From assembly GCA_002224055.1 (NCBI GenBank), contig AZLU01000031.1, forward strand, positions 62,001 through 126,000: 64,000 nucleotides of DNA. Reading direction: 5' to 3'. Position 1 is the stretch's first letter. Each line of letters begins with the position of its first letter. This DNA is from Pezizomycotina sp. ARF18. Taxonomy: Eukaryota > Ascomycota. Of this stretch, positions 1 to 12,225 are shown one piece after another. The notes below the pieces were generated by a model. That model was not told where the DNA came from, did no database searches, and saw only the letters and a program-made list of their open reading frames with translations. The translations under genes and the position numbers were made by a program.

Positions 1-1150
1 TCGGCGGACACCAACATTTGCTCTTCCAGACTATTCCTGCCACTTTCACGAGTCAGCCACAACGACTGTCAACGCCGAAACATCCGGTTTCGGTAACAGG
101 ACGGCCATATATTCTATGAGCGGGACGGAGAATCGTAACAGCTGCCGCCTGTCTATTGTCTCGACGAGATCGACGCGACTTACGCTGAAACGAGTGAACA
201 GGATACTGTTGATGAACGCATACCCCGCAGCGTACATCATACTATGATACCTGGGTTATGCAACAGGCTGGTGGAGGCAAGCGGGCATCCTCCAAGGTCA
301 GGTGATGCAGGCAAGCACCCAGTTCGTCGGTCTCGCTAACGCGATAACGTACGGGTGAACGAGAGATCGCCGAGCTGATCCGTCGGAGGTTTTTCGGAGC
401 TTAGATTCTTCTTTGAATGTTCTTTCAAGCGTTTGCGTTGTTTTATGTGTACGAGATGTGGTTTTGGATGACGATGGTGCTTGTCGGCACCTAGGTCTCT
501 CAGTTTGCAAAAGCGGGCGGTCTCTGTACAGCAATGTTTTGTAATCCTGACTATCAAAGAATTATAAAATCAAAATAATAATACCGTACATAGTGGAAAT
601 GAACAGTAATCTCATTATGAAAATTAAAAAAAAAAAAAAATAAGAAAAGAGGAAAGAGAAAAAATTTCGCCTGGATTTTAAGTGTACTGGCAAACTCCAC
701 TATGGAAACTTCTTGAGCTGCGGGATACAGCCTTTTCGTAACATAGAATAACCTCGGTATACTTACGCCTTGATTTCTTTTACTACTTGATATCACAGAG
801 AGGAAATGTGTATTTGCCGGGAGCCTCTAAAAACCAAGATTGGGAAGACCTATATTACATAATGTAATATTACGGAAATTGCCCAGTAACTATCAATGAA
901 AGACGTTCAAACGCTCCGGTTCACGAACCGAACCTTGGCGAATTCCCCCACGAGCAGAGTCTTTGTAAGTGCACATGTTTGCTACGGCGACTTCGCTGTG
1001 AGCGACTCCGCCGACAGGGGAATGGTGGTGACTTCGGCGAGCTTATATTCCATGAGAAGTTTTCTTGGCTAAGGTCCTCCGCGAAGAGGTTGAAATATAA
1101 ATGCGATCAATGAAGGCCACGCGACATTAGACCACAAATCTTCGGAGCGC
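1..1150. other. No firm gene; AT-rich leader with poly-A tract
   Basis: I see no gene I can support here. A 64-codon minus-strand frame at 46-240 with alternating hydrophobic segments could be the tail of a gene lying outside the window, but it has no recognisable motif. An A-rich tract lies near 627-645. Confidence 0.4.
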
Positions 1151-2436
1151 AAAGACTCATACGATCAGCTAGAAATACTTATACTCGCTCTGCCAAATGT
1201 TAAAGTGGCACGGTTCTCCGGGTCCGTGCGGCGTGTAGATGCGACGAAGATGGTGAATTTCTTGAATCTCTGCAAAAGCGTCCGGAGGTCTTATGGTTGA
1301 GGAACGAAACTCGAAATTGTTCTCGAGGAAGTGTTCGAAACTTACCAGGCTTTCGATGCCGATGTGTTGACAGCGTCGAAAGAGTTGTCCGGCGTGTCTT
1401 TGCTCAAAGTAAAACGCTATTGGCAAGATGAAATGGATTTTGTGAGCGTTGCGTTGGCTTATGCTATCGGCCGTGTTTTCAGATCCGCCGCGTGCCCAGG
1501 ACTTTTGGAGTTGAAATACACATATCGGGATATTCGCCACCGTTTCGGGGTATTTTAAACTGTTTCACAGAGGACGCATGCTAACCACTAGTACTTGCCC
1601 TCCGAAAAATGAGGCTGCACCGACACATGCTGCAAATGAGATAATATGACGAGGACTTGGATGACTTGCATGTGATGGGTCTGCCGCGTATGACAAATCT
1701 TAAGGAACTCGAAGTTGTGGGATCCGGGATTTCCCCGATTCATTCTATCAGCTATTTTTTCGCTAAAAACAAAATACCTCTACCGAAACTCGCCGTTTGC
1801 GCCGTGAGTCGAACGCTCAACGAGTAGCTATCGACGGAAAGCGTTGGCCGGACACTGAAATCTTGCGAATATCTTGAACAGTGTAATAGAATGGCATAAG
1901 CCTTGTATTCCGATCGGCGAAACTATTATAGCAGACTCGTGGCCACGTATGATGGAGAACCTGCGATCAAACGGGATTCTTGAAGAATCTCATCTCATCG
2001 GCATACCGTCGAAAGGTGTGCGCCGTTACAATGCTAGTTTCCGGCGTCATGTCGCGGCGGCGTTGAGTGCATGGGCGCCTCGGGCGGACCTTTCCGGTTT
2101 CGATTTCCCGCATCTTAGGAAGCTGACTACGTTTCTGGTAACGGGGGGCGGATACCCCTCATGGTCAGCGATTTCATCAAGAGATGTAAAGGATATACAG
2201 ATATGCAAAACCTGCATTTCGACGCCATTTGGTTTGAATACGAGAAGCTGGGTGTTGCGCTAGGAGAGTACCACCCTGATCACGAATTTGTATGGGAGGT
2301 GGGACAATTTTCGAATTGGAAACAGTGTAGGATTAAGCAGGGGGCAGGGCTGCAGTTAACCTTCACTACTCTCCACGATGATGGCAGAATTACACAGTCG
2401 GATACAACGGAATACTTTCTTGGAGGCAAGGGTTGA
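1150..2436 (+). pseudogene. F-box/LRR-like gene relic (third, separate lineage)
   Basis: Coding-like text runs along the plus strand in several frames. One frame (about 1139-1293) reads a helical stretch with DSYDQLEILILALPNVKVAR, a second (about 1331-1555) continues with alternating Leu/Val, a third (about 1655-1825) has MTNLKELEVV, and the last frames (1874-2263 and 2161-2436) contain LRKLTTFLV and MQNLHFDAIWFEYEKLG. These are the irregular leucine-rich repeats that follow the F-box in many fungal F-box-like proteins. No F-box helix, start codon or intron could be fixed at the 5' end. The C-terminus does not resemble either of the two paralogous families elsewhere in the window, so I treat it as a different lineage. 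At least three frame changes are needed, so it is broken as read. The repeat type is seen; the F-box assignment is inference. Confidence 0.4.
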
Positions 2437-3306
2437 TTAGACGATCAGATAAACCTGGTCTTTATAAAGCAAAGGAGATACCTCCATGATACAGTATTTC
2501 GCTGTCACTCCTTTCGAATTAAATAGTTTATTATGACGAGAGGCGTCGTTCTTATCCGGCGGGCTGAAAGGAATAAGAAATTTGAGTAAACAGGGAGTCA
2601 AGAAGCTACGTATGTAACTGGTTCCTAATAATCAGAAGTCTACTAATACTATCTATGATTGCCTATAACGCGTGATGTTGATAAATAGAACGATATCATT
2701 TGAAACATTCTCGTATTGGGGTACCTTGGTCCTGGAGTGATATGCTAGAGTTGTATGCATATATGAGAAGCTTCCACGCGCGGCGATGAGCTGCGACGAG
2801 AAGAGCGAAACCTCAATTGCGGTCCAGATTAAAATTGATTGCCGAATACGGAAATTGAGTTCTATACTCGGCCGTGTTGGGCACATTCTTATAGAGTCCT
2901 TCACCCGGTGAGAGAAACTATGACTACGATAGACTTGATGGTGGTAAGTCTTGACGGTTTGAACAATCTAGTGGTTCAGCGTTTGTCATGTTCTGAATTC
3001 AATTTTGAGGTTCGCGACGTGAAAGTGATTAAAGCTGGGCGTATAGCTTCAAACCTCCGAAGCTCCGCGCTCATTTACATATATCGCACGAGAGCTCAAC
3101 GCCGTTCTGTTGAGGGTTCTTCCAGGTCTCGGCCTGAATTGCAAGGGATTTAATAATACAAATATACTCAGTTCCAGATTGAAGATTTTTAGTATCAATG
3201 CAATGATCGTGGGTTTGATAGACTTGTCATTGAGAGCTAATACACCACAGCGCCTTGATTTAAGCGGCGTCATCAAGATTATACCATTGACCGTCTCTTT
3301 CAGGGT
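2437..3306. other. Intergenic, with one uncertain plus-strand frame
   Basis: A 104-codon plus-strand frame at 2839-3153 and overlapping minus-strand frames at 2653-2904 and 3049-3276 are open, but none shows a family motif, a start context or a partner exon. I leave this stretch unassigned. Confidence 0.35.
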
Positions 3307-4720
3307 TTAGTGGAGTGAAGGGGGATTTGTAAGGGTGTGGAGCCGAGAGTGAACTTTCATCTTGATAAATTCGACGAAATTCTCGTAAGATATCCGGTCA
3401 GCGCTGTAAGGTGAGCAGAAAGCGTAACTTTCGCACCCGCGGTCAGAATGGCCGTGATGTATCCTTTTACCACCGTCTAGGTTGTGATATCCGTTTTCTT
3501 GGAAGCATACGTTCTCCAGAGGTAATTCCTTACAGGCGTCAAAGATTTTCTCCCATCTATCCTCTCGGCGAGATAATAACACCATCTCCAATTCCACGCG
3601 GGAAAGGAGCTTGGCTTGACTAAGGAATGAAGAAAAAGAATCAAAAAAAACGGACGCCAGATAAACGCAAAGATCGAAGGTTTTGCGGCGCGAGGTTTCT
3701 CAGCGGTGGTAGCGAGAAGGACAGCGATCCTTCCAGACAAAGAGATAAGTCTTCAGCTTGAGAGATGATATAAAGCAAAGCCACGGATTAACCTCGTCGC
3801 AAATTCTAGAATACTCTTCGCTCCGGGCACCGGTCGCCCAATCTCATAAATCTTATAATCACGCGTATCTTTGGCCGGGGAGTAATGGAACGTTGAGATT
3901 TTTGCGAGATTCGATGCTCCCCAGGGCATCGCACCTGCGACCGACGGATCTTTGAACCTGAATGGCAACTTGTTGAGACCATGGAGCTTGATAGCAGATA
4001 GAGCTGGGAACTCTATGGAGCAAACAACGTCAACAGCATTCTTGAAGAATAGCTCCCACGCGAGACTTTCTGAATTATTTTGTCCTATAATTTTGCTTGG
4101 CTTTTCGGCGTCGAAGGTGATGCTCTCTAAGTGGCCACTTGCTAGTTTCGATATTTGGAAAACTCGAGAACAGAATCCCTCCACAAGGTCTTTATTTCTC
4201 CTTTGCGGAACTTGCGGATGTCTAATAATTAGAACAACTGTTAGTTTCAAGGATCCAGCGTGCTCAAAATCCTGTTGGCGTAAGGATAAAATCTACCTAT
4301 TACATCAACAAGACAGCAGTCACAGTAGAGTTTTTCCAGGTACATTCGGTCTGCACAGCCTGCTGGAAAGGCACCCCCTAGCGGTACCTCGAGTTCTCGA
4401 ACGTGTTTGATTATATGGGGTTTCGAAAGTACTTGGAACATCTCATCGCAGACTGCTCTTGTATAAGGCAGCGCCACTTTTCTGAAAAGCTCCGCTTGAG
4501 TAAAGTCTCGCAAAACCGAGTTACATCTGCTAAGGTTCTTTAAGGCAATCAAAGCGGCATCTAAACTGCTCTTCTGCGGTGCCGCTTTCCACTGTCGGGC
4601 GAATTCTGCACCATCTATTGGGATTTTGGCTTAAGTCAGCTTGGCTAACGAGATTAAAGGGTGGGAGATAATATACCAGAAGAAGGATTTCATCTGGGAG
4701 TCGCTGAGCGGTGCTTAGGG
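3307..4720 (-). pseudogene. F-box-like paralog, family A copy 1
   Basis: Read on the minus strand, the 5' end (about 4677-4715) encodes RLPDEILLL, the first F-box helix, followed at once by a GTATAT intron donor (4676); the acceptor near 4630 is not certain. Exon 2 (4247-4615) reads ALIALKNLSRCNSVLRDF and ends the module with HVRELEVPLG, matching family A copy 4 (GIATLKNMSLCSRALHEF, HIRELDVCL). The middle (3753-4250) is a long open stretch with Leu-rich segments. The C-terminal module (3307-3597) has EDRWEKIFDACKELPLENV and then SYAFCSPYSADRISYENFVE, matching DQFAFCSSRQEDKIAYGDL of copy 2. No in-frame ATG is visible before the F-box. The gene needs at least two frame changes, so it is broken as read. 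F-box proteins recruit substrates to SCF ubiquitin ligases; that role is known for the fold and inferred here. Confidence 0.6.
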
Positions 4721-6009
4721 TGCTGGGTTTTTTGTTGAGTACGCCAATAAATTTGAAAAAAACTCGAGAGCGAACATTTGCGTAGATCTAAGGTATTGGT
4801 GCTTTAGCTTTCCTTCAGGGCTTGAGAAATTTAAACCAACAATTAAGTCAGGACAAGGACTCCGCGGCCTTATATACCTGGTTCATTCGACCGTGGAAGC
4901 CTGACAAATGATTTACTCGTTATAGCTGCAGGAACTTCTTTAATGAGTTCAAGATTGCCATTGTGTAAACTAAAACTGGTATTTCCATCTTTTGATGGGC
5001 AGATTTCCTAATAAGATGTAATGTATTATTAGAAGCATTCCAATTATTCAATATCTGTATAACGTAATTCTAGTATTCTAAAACCCGGTCATAATAGTAG
5101 TATACTGCTAGAATAAATATTGTGGTCTATTTCTTCGTCCCGACCAGCTACCTAGGTGCGTACCTGTATTTCAATTACTATTAGAGCAAATTTTACCTTC
5201 TCATAACCCTTTAACTAAATGCAAAAAGTCACAAATTATCAAAGAGAAGCATGAAAATTAATTCAAAAGAATACTCCGCTTCTATTTTGTACTATCTTAG
5301 AACCCATTATATACATTAGTCGGACATAATCAGCCAACAGAGCGTGTTTTGTCTGCCGATCATCAATTCGCGCTTGCGCTAGAAGAATTGGCGGAGCCCC
5401 GTTCTGTTACAATTCACTGGAAAGACACACGCATCAGCGGGCTACTCTCCTATAATCTACCTGGGAGCTAACATCTTTCCGCTTGGCTAGCTTGTAGATC
5501 GACTAATCCTACAGTTCTCCAGTCTTATCTACGGAATTAAGCCCTCCATTACCGTGGTAGAAGCCCCGGCATAGCAGACATAAGAGATGTCGGGCGCGGC
5601 ATCTTCCTTAGCCATATATTCAATGGAATTGATTTATGTCTAGAGAAGAAGGGCGGATTGTGACGTTTATCAAATCACTCAAAAGAAACTAGCGTAGCCT
5701 CACGAGGCTAACATCCTTTTTTAACTCTGTTGGCGTATAATGGCATCGCAATTGTCTCATCGCGTGGCTTGGAAGCGCGGCAGCTTGTTATCAATGACAT
5801 TCTACAGCTGGTGTACGTAGATATATGCTTGCTGCGTTTGACAGGAAAAGGTTTGGAATTGCTAATAATACGTGTACGATAAGTTTCAAGAAATTCCGGG
5901 ATGAAAAAGTCGTCCAGAGAGTTAATGCTTAGCGTTGGAAAGAATTATTTTCAGATATTCTTTTTGTATAGCCGGATCGATAAATAGTAGTGTTATACCC
6001 GGGTAACCA
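4721..6009. other. AT-rich intergenic stretch, no gene seen
   Basis: No open frame of useful length occurs on either strand. The composition is AT-rich between about 4.9 and 5.3 kb, and no repeat, RNA gene or terminal repeat could be recognised. Confidence 0.5.
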
Positions 6010-6830
6010 TTACTGGCCTTCGCAGCTCCCGCTCTCTCTATGCTGCAACAGGCCATTGGGCCCATGAAATATTGCATCGCAATGAGTACATGTGTATTTC
6101 ATCCACCGCTCTGTGGTAATCTCGCCGTATAGATGCCTCGCCAGCGCCGCTTGGACGTCGAAAACTGTCCTACAGCACCAGCACATGTATTTATCACCTG
6201 TGGCATCCATGCTCCCCAGCGCATTCTCCATAACCCAACTGTCTAGCGTATTTGTTAGGTCGGAGAAGAGAGGGCCGCGGCCGTCAGAGAGACGAAAGCC
6301 GTACTGTATACTCATAAGAGCGACCGCATGACAGAAAAGATGCTTCGGTATCACGCTGCAGCCGTCTTTTTCATTGTGTAAGGCAAGCGCGGAGAGTGTA
6401 GGAAAGCCGTCGCCGCATATAAACTTCACCGCCGACCGACGTGGTGGGCGGATTGTAAATGCTGGGGAATAGATAGCATAAACAAAGGGAGGGAAATCCG
6501 CGGTCAGTGCGATTTTAAGCCACGTTCGAGAAGTGGGGTAAGCAAACAGTCTATGAACAGGTCAGAAACTCTCTCTTACCGCCCGAATATTGCTGGGAGC
6601 GATGAAATAGCGTTTACAATCCGGGCAATAATCGTGATCATTGATCTTGTGCTTTCGGCAGCCTCGATCAGTGCGAAGAATGTGCCACAGCAGTCGGATC
6701 TATCATATTCCTGCACAAGGTGCTGCCTTAAGGCCCGGCCTGTGCTGTAATCGATTAGGCACAAATGACAGACATTATGGAATGACTGGCTTGGACATGC
6801 TGCTGGTAGGCGTGCTGATCCCGAAACCAT
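6010..6830 (-). pseudogene. C2H2-type zinc-finger protein, frame-broken
   Basis: On the minus strand the first segment (6576-6830) contains CHLCLIDYSTGRALRQHL, a C-x2-C-x12-H half finger. The second segment (6010-6429) begins with GFPTLSALALHNEKDGC, the end of another finger, then FCHAVALMSIQYGFRL, and closes with CWCCRTVFDVQAALARHL and a complete C-x2-C-x12-H-x5-C finger (YTCTHC through LLQHRESGSC). The LLQHxESGxC ending is characteristic of a fungal C2H2 family of unknown function, proposed as nucleic-acid binding. The segments lie in different frames separated by about 145 bp without a clear GT-AG pair, and the first Cys pair of one finger is not seen, so the gene appears damaged. The start is not fixed; frames upstream to about 6.93 kb may contain more of it. 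Confidence 0.55.
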
Positions 6831-7914
6831 CTATCATATCGGTTGCAATAGTACAGGAACGGCGGTCGCGTGGCCACACGAATTTAGCACTGTTGTTTGA
6901 CCAGGCTTCTTGGTCGAGGCCTCGTTAAAAAAAGCCGCAGAAACCCCCGTTCGGGGATTTGCAACCAGCTCAGGCACGGTATAAAAGAGCAAACGTTTTG
7001 GGTGAAAATTCAGAAAGGTTTAAAATCGTTCAGTTTAACTTTTTTTTTTTTTCGTTTAGAAGGGAAAATCTGAAGGAACAAGCGCAATCAACGACGACTT
7101 TCATAGATACTAAAAATTGGATGCTGTAGCCTCAAATCCAGCCTTGAAGCATCCAAATCCTAAAAATTTATTGATTATTAAAGGTAGAGGGCGCCTTCGA
7201 AGCGCCATCGTTAGGGTATGCCCTTTAAAAACCGTGGTTGATTGTAGGTTTGGATTCTTCATTTGCCCGGTATATTGCGATTTCCAGCTAGGAGACCATC
7301 CGGAAGCACTGTCTGTCCAACAAACCTAATTTCCCAGAACATCAAATCATTGCTCCGGGCAATGGAATTTCTCGGACTCTTGCATGAAACTCGCAGTTAC
7401 AGGCCGTTACTCCCTATTTGTTGTTCGCATGAAGTTCAAATATATCTTGCTGGAGCCGGTAGTGTTGTCGAAAAGTAATAAGATGCCGTCGTGAATGCAA
7501 TATAAATGAACAAACTCTCAAGAATGCCACCCGGAACTCTACTCTACCGTGTTTTATAGAACGCGTGCGGATTAGTGCCGCGATAATAACGGAGCGCGCC
7601 AGGATAAGGTCTTGAACACTCTAACATTGAGCTTCCTAGATTTTTGGTTTGCCCCCATATTCTTTATCATCGATGTTAGCTGACTTTGCGACCTCTTTTA
7701 CGCTCAAAATAACGCACAAAAGTAGGCGAGGCTGATAAAAACCTGATCATTCATTAGTTACAAAATGCATGGTAAATATATAAAAAATTATATCACCAAG
7801 ACACAATTTAAGACAATGTGTTACTCACATATCGGCTTAATCTCCCGCTCGGTAAAGTTTTGAGGCCATATGGGCTGGGCTAAAGTTTGTTCCTTGGTAT
7901 ATTAAACTTTTTAA
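6831..7914. other. No firm gene
   Basis: Short plus-strand frames at 7117-7329 and 7263-7478 lack recognisable motifs. A T-tract lies near 7040-7052. Nothing else is supported. Confidence 0.4.
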
Positions 7915-8460
7915 GTGGAAATTTTTTTTGCTGCTGTTATTCTCATCTCGTACTTCAGACTAAACATACCAAAACCGCCGAATTTGCCAGATTCCAAGAT
8001 GACGACCCCTTTTTCAGAAGACCTACAGCAAGATCTACAGCGCTTACAGACGGAACTCCTGCGGATTCTACACAAATATCAGCTCTTCCTACATTCACGG
8101 CCGATGAGCAAGTTCCTGGACGCAATGTTCGGGCTAACGGTCCTCTGTGTAATGAAAACATTCAAGCCGTCGAGACCTTCGCTACGGCCCTGTTTGAAAA
8201 TCATTGACGGCGGTGAAACCAGAGGAAGAAGAAAAAGAATGGAGGAAAGAAATAAGGCTAGCGCGATGGAGGAGAGAAATAAGAGGATAGAGATGAGGAG
8301 GAGGGAACAGGAGAGGAGATTGGAGGAAAAGGCGATACAGGCGAAGAAAATGGCGGAGTTGAAGGCGGAGCGCTGAAGAAAGAAGCTAGAGATAGGAATA
8401 TAAAAATCAAGAAAGACGCGGTGAGGGCAAAGCGCAAAGGAATGATCAAGGCAGGGAGCT
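7915..8460 (+). pseudogene. Charged helical (coiled-coil) protein of unknown function
   Basis: The frame at 7915-8376 contains from residue 29 a segment starting MTTPFSEDLQQDLQRLQTEL and then a long Arg/Glu/Lys-rich helix with repeated MEERNK. After a frame change near 8365 the same kind of text continues (KKEARDRNIKIKKDAVRAK) to a stop near 8447. This looks like one charged, coiled-coil C-terminal region. I do not recognise the family. An overlapping frame (7887-8207) is also open and could hold part of the real N-terminal coding text, so the upstream reading is uncertain. Confidence 0.3.
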
Positions 8461-9435
8461 GAAAAGGGTACCCTCTGATAGCACTCTAGGATAGTATGTA
8501 CTTTATTCTAGCACAATTGGGCATCATAGGGCAGGTGAAGGCAATTCGAAAAACCATATGGAGGGCCTTAATTAAGGTAAGGGATGGTTCTGTACGTGTA
8601 AACTTAGGGTTTAGGATACGGAGAACTATTAGAGATTTATTTCTTTTTGCTTAAGAGTACTGGACGTGCATGAGAGAAAAGAAGCCTAGACTGGCCACTC
8701 AAGTGGATATTCACCTTCGTTGGTCATCAAGAGGAGGATTGGTTCTAGAAGACAAAGGTGCATGGTTGTGTATGCATAATTCCTTTAGATTCAAAGGCTG
8801 ATGAACGAATAGCATGGCATGTGATTTTGATTGCTAATATTGCGTCCGTTTCATGTCAGGGCGTCTGCTCCCAAATTCTTTCTTCAGAAGAATCGAAACC
8901 AAACTAGCCTTGATCCATATTTTTTGTTTGGCGATAGTCGTCCGCACAATCGCCAAGGACATTTCCTAAATATATCTCGTCCTTTTATTGGAGCCGAATA
9001 CATTGCAAAGTCGCATTCGCTTTTTCGATTGTTCTTACGAATTAACTCATCTCGGCTCTTCCTTCTTTTATCCATTAAACTTATTTAAGTACCTAAGTAG
9101 CTATAAGCATTCTACCATTTCTCTATCATACTTATCTATTCATTTACTGTAACAAACATCATAGCTTGTAACGAAACAACCCGATCAACCAACCCCACCA
9201 GCGATCGAAGACGCTACACCACGGAAAATATCTACTGATCCATAGGATTCTATTTCTTGACACGAGGAAGGAATATTAGATCTTTTCCTCTCGGAGGACT
9301 TGGGAGCTTGAATAGTGGGTTCTCTACACGACAACGCCAACCGGCATTCTTTGGCTAACAACTCGAATTTATCGGCGTATTGAGCATAGATTAGCTGGAA
9401 GAAGCTCGAGACAGCCACGAACTTTGGAATCGAGA
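8461..9435. other. No firm gene
   Basis: Plus-strand (8831-9088) and minus-strand (9185-9418) frames are open but show no motif. This is the upstream region of family A copy 2. Confidence 0.4.
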
Positions 9436-10856
9436 ATGATTACCCTGACAAAGCAAAGGCTCCCCAACGAAATCTCCGCTAGTGTAAGTCCTCCGTTCTA
9501 AAATAAGAACCATACCACTTACGGCGATGCCTTCGAAAAACGAATTGATGCGAAGGCATTGCGTGCACTGACATGTTCTGTGTTGCTCATAGATAGCTTA
9601 CGAGCTCCTCCAGCAATGGGATCCGGATATGGAACGAGGATACTACGGACATACGAACAAATGCGCTGTCGAAACGCTGAAGTCTTTGGCGCTCTGCAAC
9701 GGCGCTTTAAATCATCTCTGCCAGAGTGCGCTGTTCAGGGTTGTTAGCTTGGCCGATTCAAAGAAACCTTCGACGATAAAATCACGGTCTTGAGGCAGCC
9801 TCACATCGCCAAACACATTCGTAAGGTCAGGATACAGATCACCAGCATTTACCCGAAGAGCTGTTCTCAAACGGGAAAGTCGGTAAGTAAAAAGATTCTT
9901 GAAGCATTCCAATCCCATCGTCAAAAGTACGAAGCTCCTGTGGCGTACAAGCTTTTGCTCTATGCTTACAAAATGCTCTTAATTGAATTATTTAGACTTA
10001 GCTGGTGTGAGCTATGAAACATCGGGCCGACTGATTTCTTCTTTCACGGAAAACGCGCTCGGTCTTCTCTCAGAACGTAGTCCTCGGCTGGAATCCTTAT
10101 ATCTACACGCCACCTTCCCGGGCTGGCAAACGAATGCTATCGTTGAACGCGCGGGGTCTAGATTATTCAAGATTGCAATCACGGCGCTCGAGCGCTACTC
10201 GCTCCCGATACTGCGCAAACTGATCCTTCACGGGATCGCGAATCTGGGCTGGCTGAAGAATCTCTGAAATCCGACAGCGGCTCCACCGACGAGACGCCGC
10301 ACAGGGACAAAACCTTTCGAGGATCACAGAATTTTTCTTCGGCGGAATCTACGAACCGAACCACATCGGATGCGGCCCCACCGGATCTCAAAAGCGGAAC
10401 GAAACCGGACTGCTACGGGTCATCTCGAACATGCGCTGGAGAATCTTACGTTCCGCCTCCTCTCCGAAATATCACCAAAGAACATTGCTTTCGCGCCCGT
10501 CGCACCTTCTCTGAGATCCCTCGAACTGGGAATGTCTATCTTCACTGATCCGCTTTGCGCGTTTTTTCAAACAGGCCAGGAACCTTTCGCGGTTGAATCT
10601 CTGGTCGATCTACGTTTACACCACCGTCGAATTTCTCGAGCATATTTTCAAGGAGTTAATGCCTTTGCCGCTCCAGTACATCGAATTAACGAGCGTTTAT
10701 TACAAAGACCAATGGCACATGCACGAGATGCTGGATCAATTTGCGTTCTGCAGTTCTAGGCAGGAAGATAAAATCGCGTATGGGGACCTGATCAAAGCGA
10801 TTGAGCAAAGGACTGGTTCAAATTTGGGGATACAGGGTATTTGCATGGTAGCCTGA
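9436..10856 (+). pseudogene. F-box-like paralog, family A copy 2
   Basis: The start ATG at 9436 opens a 16-codon first exon ending RLPNEISAS, the first F-box helix, directly followed by a GTAAGT donor at 9484. The acceptor ...CATAG ends at 9592 (109-bp intron, phase 0) and exon 2 begins IAYELLQQWDPDMERG. It continues with ETLKSLALCNGALNHLCQSA, the family A counterpart of the SRCNSVLRDF segment, and, after a frame change near 9770, KITVLRQPHIAKHIRKVRI. Leu-rich segments follow (SERSPRLESLYLHATF, LERYSLPILRKLILHGI). The last frame (10593-10856) ends with the family A C-terminal module DQFAFCSSRQEDKIAYGDL and IEQRTGSNLG. At least four frame changes make it broken as read, while both splice sites are intact. 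SCF substrate adaptor is the expected role of the fold. Confidence 0.65.
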
Positions 10857-11847
10857 AGTCTCCTGTCTTTGGTAAAAATCCTATAGCAACGGAGTAAAGG
10901 AAGGGGCAAAAGGGCTCTAGATACGGAGAATAAGATGGAATAATGCCTCCAGGCCAGGGATTCATATAAACGAAATGTGAAATGTCTGCGGCGTTGAAAA
11001 TCGTTTGCAAATTTGCGAACGGTGAGAATTCGGAACGCCTTTTTTCTTTTATTCGTAGAAAAGCCCCATTTCCATTATTTAAAAATATAAAAATGTGATA
11101 GGCTCAAGCTGATAGATATCCTCAAAGAACTTTAGGTACTACCCAAGACGTAGATCACTAAAAGCTTCAGATGAAGAGCAGCAGTTGAAAATGTCTGTTG
11201 CTTCAGCCTTATCGGCTAAGGTTTCTTAACGTTTCGTGCTACCCCTTTGCCGGAACCACCAACAACGTTCCCACGTTGCCTTCGTCCAACACATTCAGTT
11301 ATCCTTCCCTGCTCCTTGCAACCTTACTGGTTCAACTTTCCGACTTATCGATTTTTCAAGACGTTCACAGACGAGATGTTTAGCTAACGAGTGGCTTCCT
11401 TTCCCTTGAAAGCAAAACATGTGTTCTAGTAATCATTGATTAACCTATCTGATGGCGTTACGAGATATGAACGCCAAGATCACAATAATACCCCACATTG
11501 TCTGGAGTTTTAGCTTAGTCCCGACATTTTTGATGGAGTTTGTGCAGACGAATATGAAGCCAAGGTTCGTAACACAAAATTCGGACAGCTGCAGGGTCTA
11601 GGCGGCGCGCTTAATTAAATTCCCTCGTGCCTGCATTTCATAGGCAACGGAATAGCGGGGACAGAAGAGCGAGACGACTTATAAAAGAAGGTGAGAGAAG
11701 ACCCCGTCTTTCAAGTTCAATGCTCGAATGTCATCCCATTCACTTCCTTGATATAAGTGCTTTGAGCAATCTTCCGTCTCATCTTCGCCTTCCAGCCTTC
11801 GTCGTTCCTTAACTAAGTAGTAAACTTCCTTTATTCCAATCCCTGAA
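10857..11847. other. No firm gene
   Basis: Only short frames without motifs occur here (10792-11010 minus, 11198-11383 plus, 11627-11812 plus). The last 60 bp before 11848 hold a pyrimidine-rich leader to the secreted-protein start. Confidence 0.4.
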
Positions 11848-12225
11848 ATGTTCCGATTAACTCCTAGTCTGTCATTCGCTGTCTCGGTACTCTCCGTGTT
11901 CACCTTTGCCGCCGCGTCGAGCCCGGCGCCGTATCCTCCCGCTCTCTCGGATTACAGGCTGCCTGCGGACGCGCCGAACTGCCCCTTCGATAAGAACCTC
12001 GTAACGTGCCTCACCGGCAACAAAATCTTGACGGTTAAAGGGGCGACTCCGGGGAGCACGACGCTCAAGAGTTGGGCGACGTATTAGCTCCACTATCTTA
12101 ACCAGGAAGTGGTGTACCTTGCCTACATGGTCAAAAACAAGTACAGGGCGGAATATGAGCGGCAGTTGAACATGGCTTATACTCTCATCGGGATGATCTC
12201 GGCTGCATCTTATATTCCGGCATAG
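11848..12225 (+). pseudogene. Small secreted protein with one in-frame TAG
   Basis: The ATG at 11848 opens a typical signal peptide: MFRLTPSLSFAVSVLSVFTF followed by AAASSPAPYP, with a likely cleavage after the AAA/ASS region. The mature part has two cysteines (NCPFDKNLVTCL) in a GNKILTVKG context. The frame meets TAG at 12085-12087, but the same frame then reads on for 45 further sensible codons (LHYLNQEVVYLAYMVKNKYR ... AYTLIGMISAASYIPA) to a second TAG at 12223. The downstream text is coding-like, so either the first TAG is a recent nonsense change, a base error, or a read-through stop. A further frame (about 12233-12320) reads EYKRFGRWWKKRGRERLEAA and may be more of the C-terminus. I do not recognise the family; size and signal peptide fit an effector-like secreted protein, which is inference. 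Confidence 0.5.
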
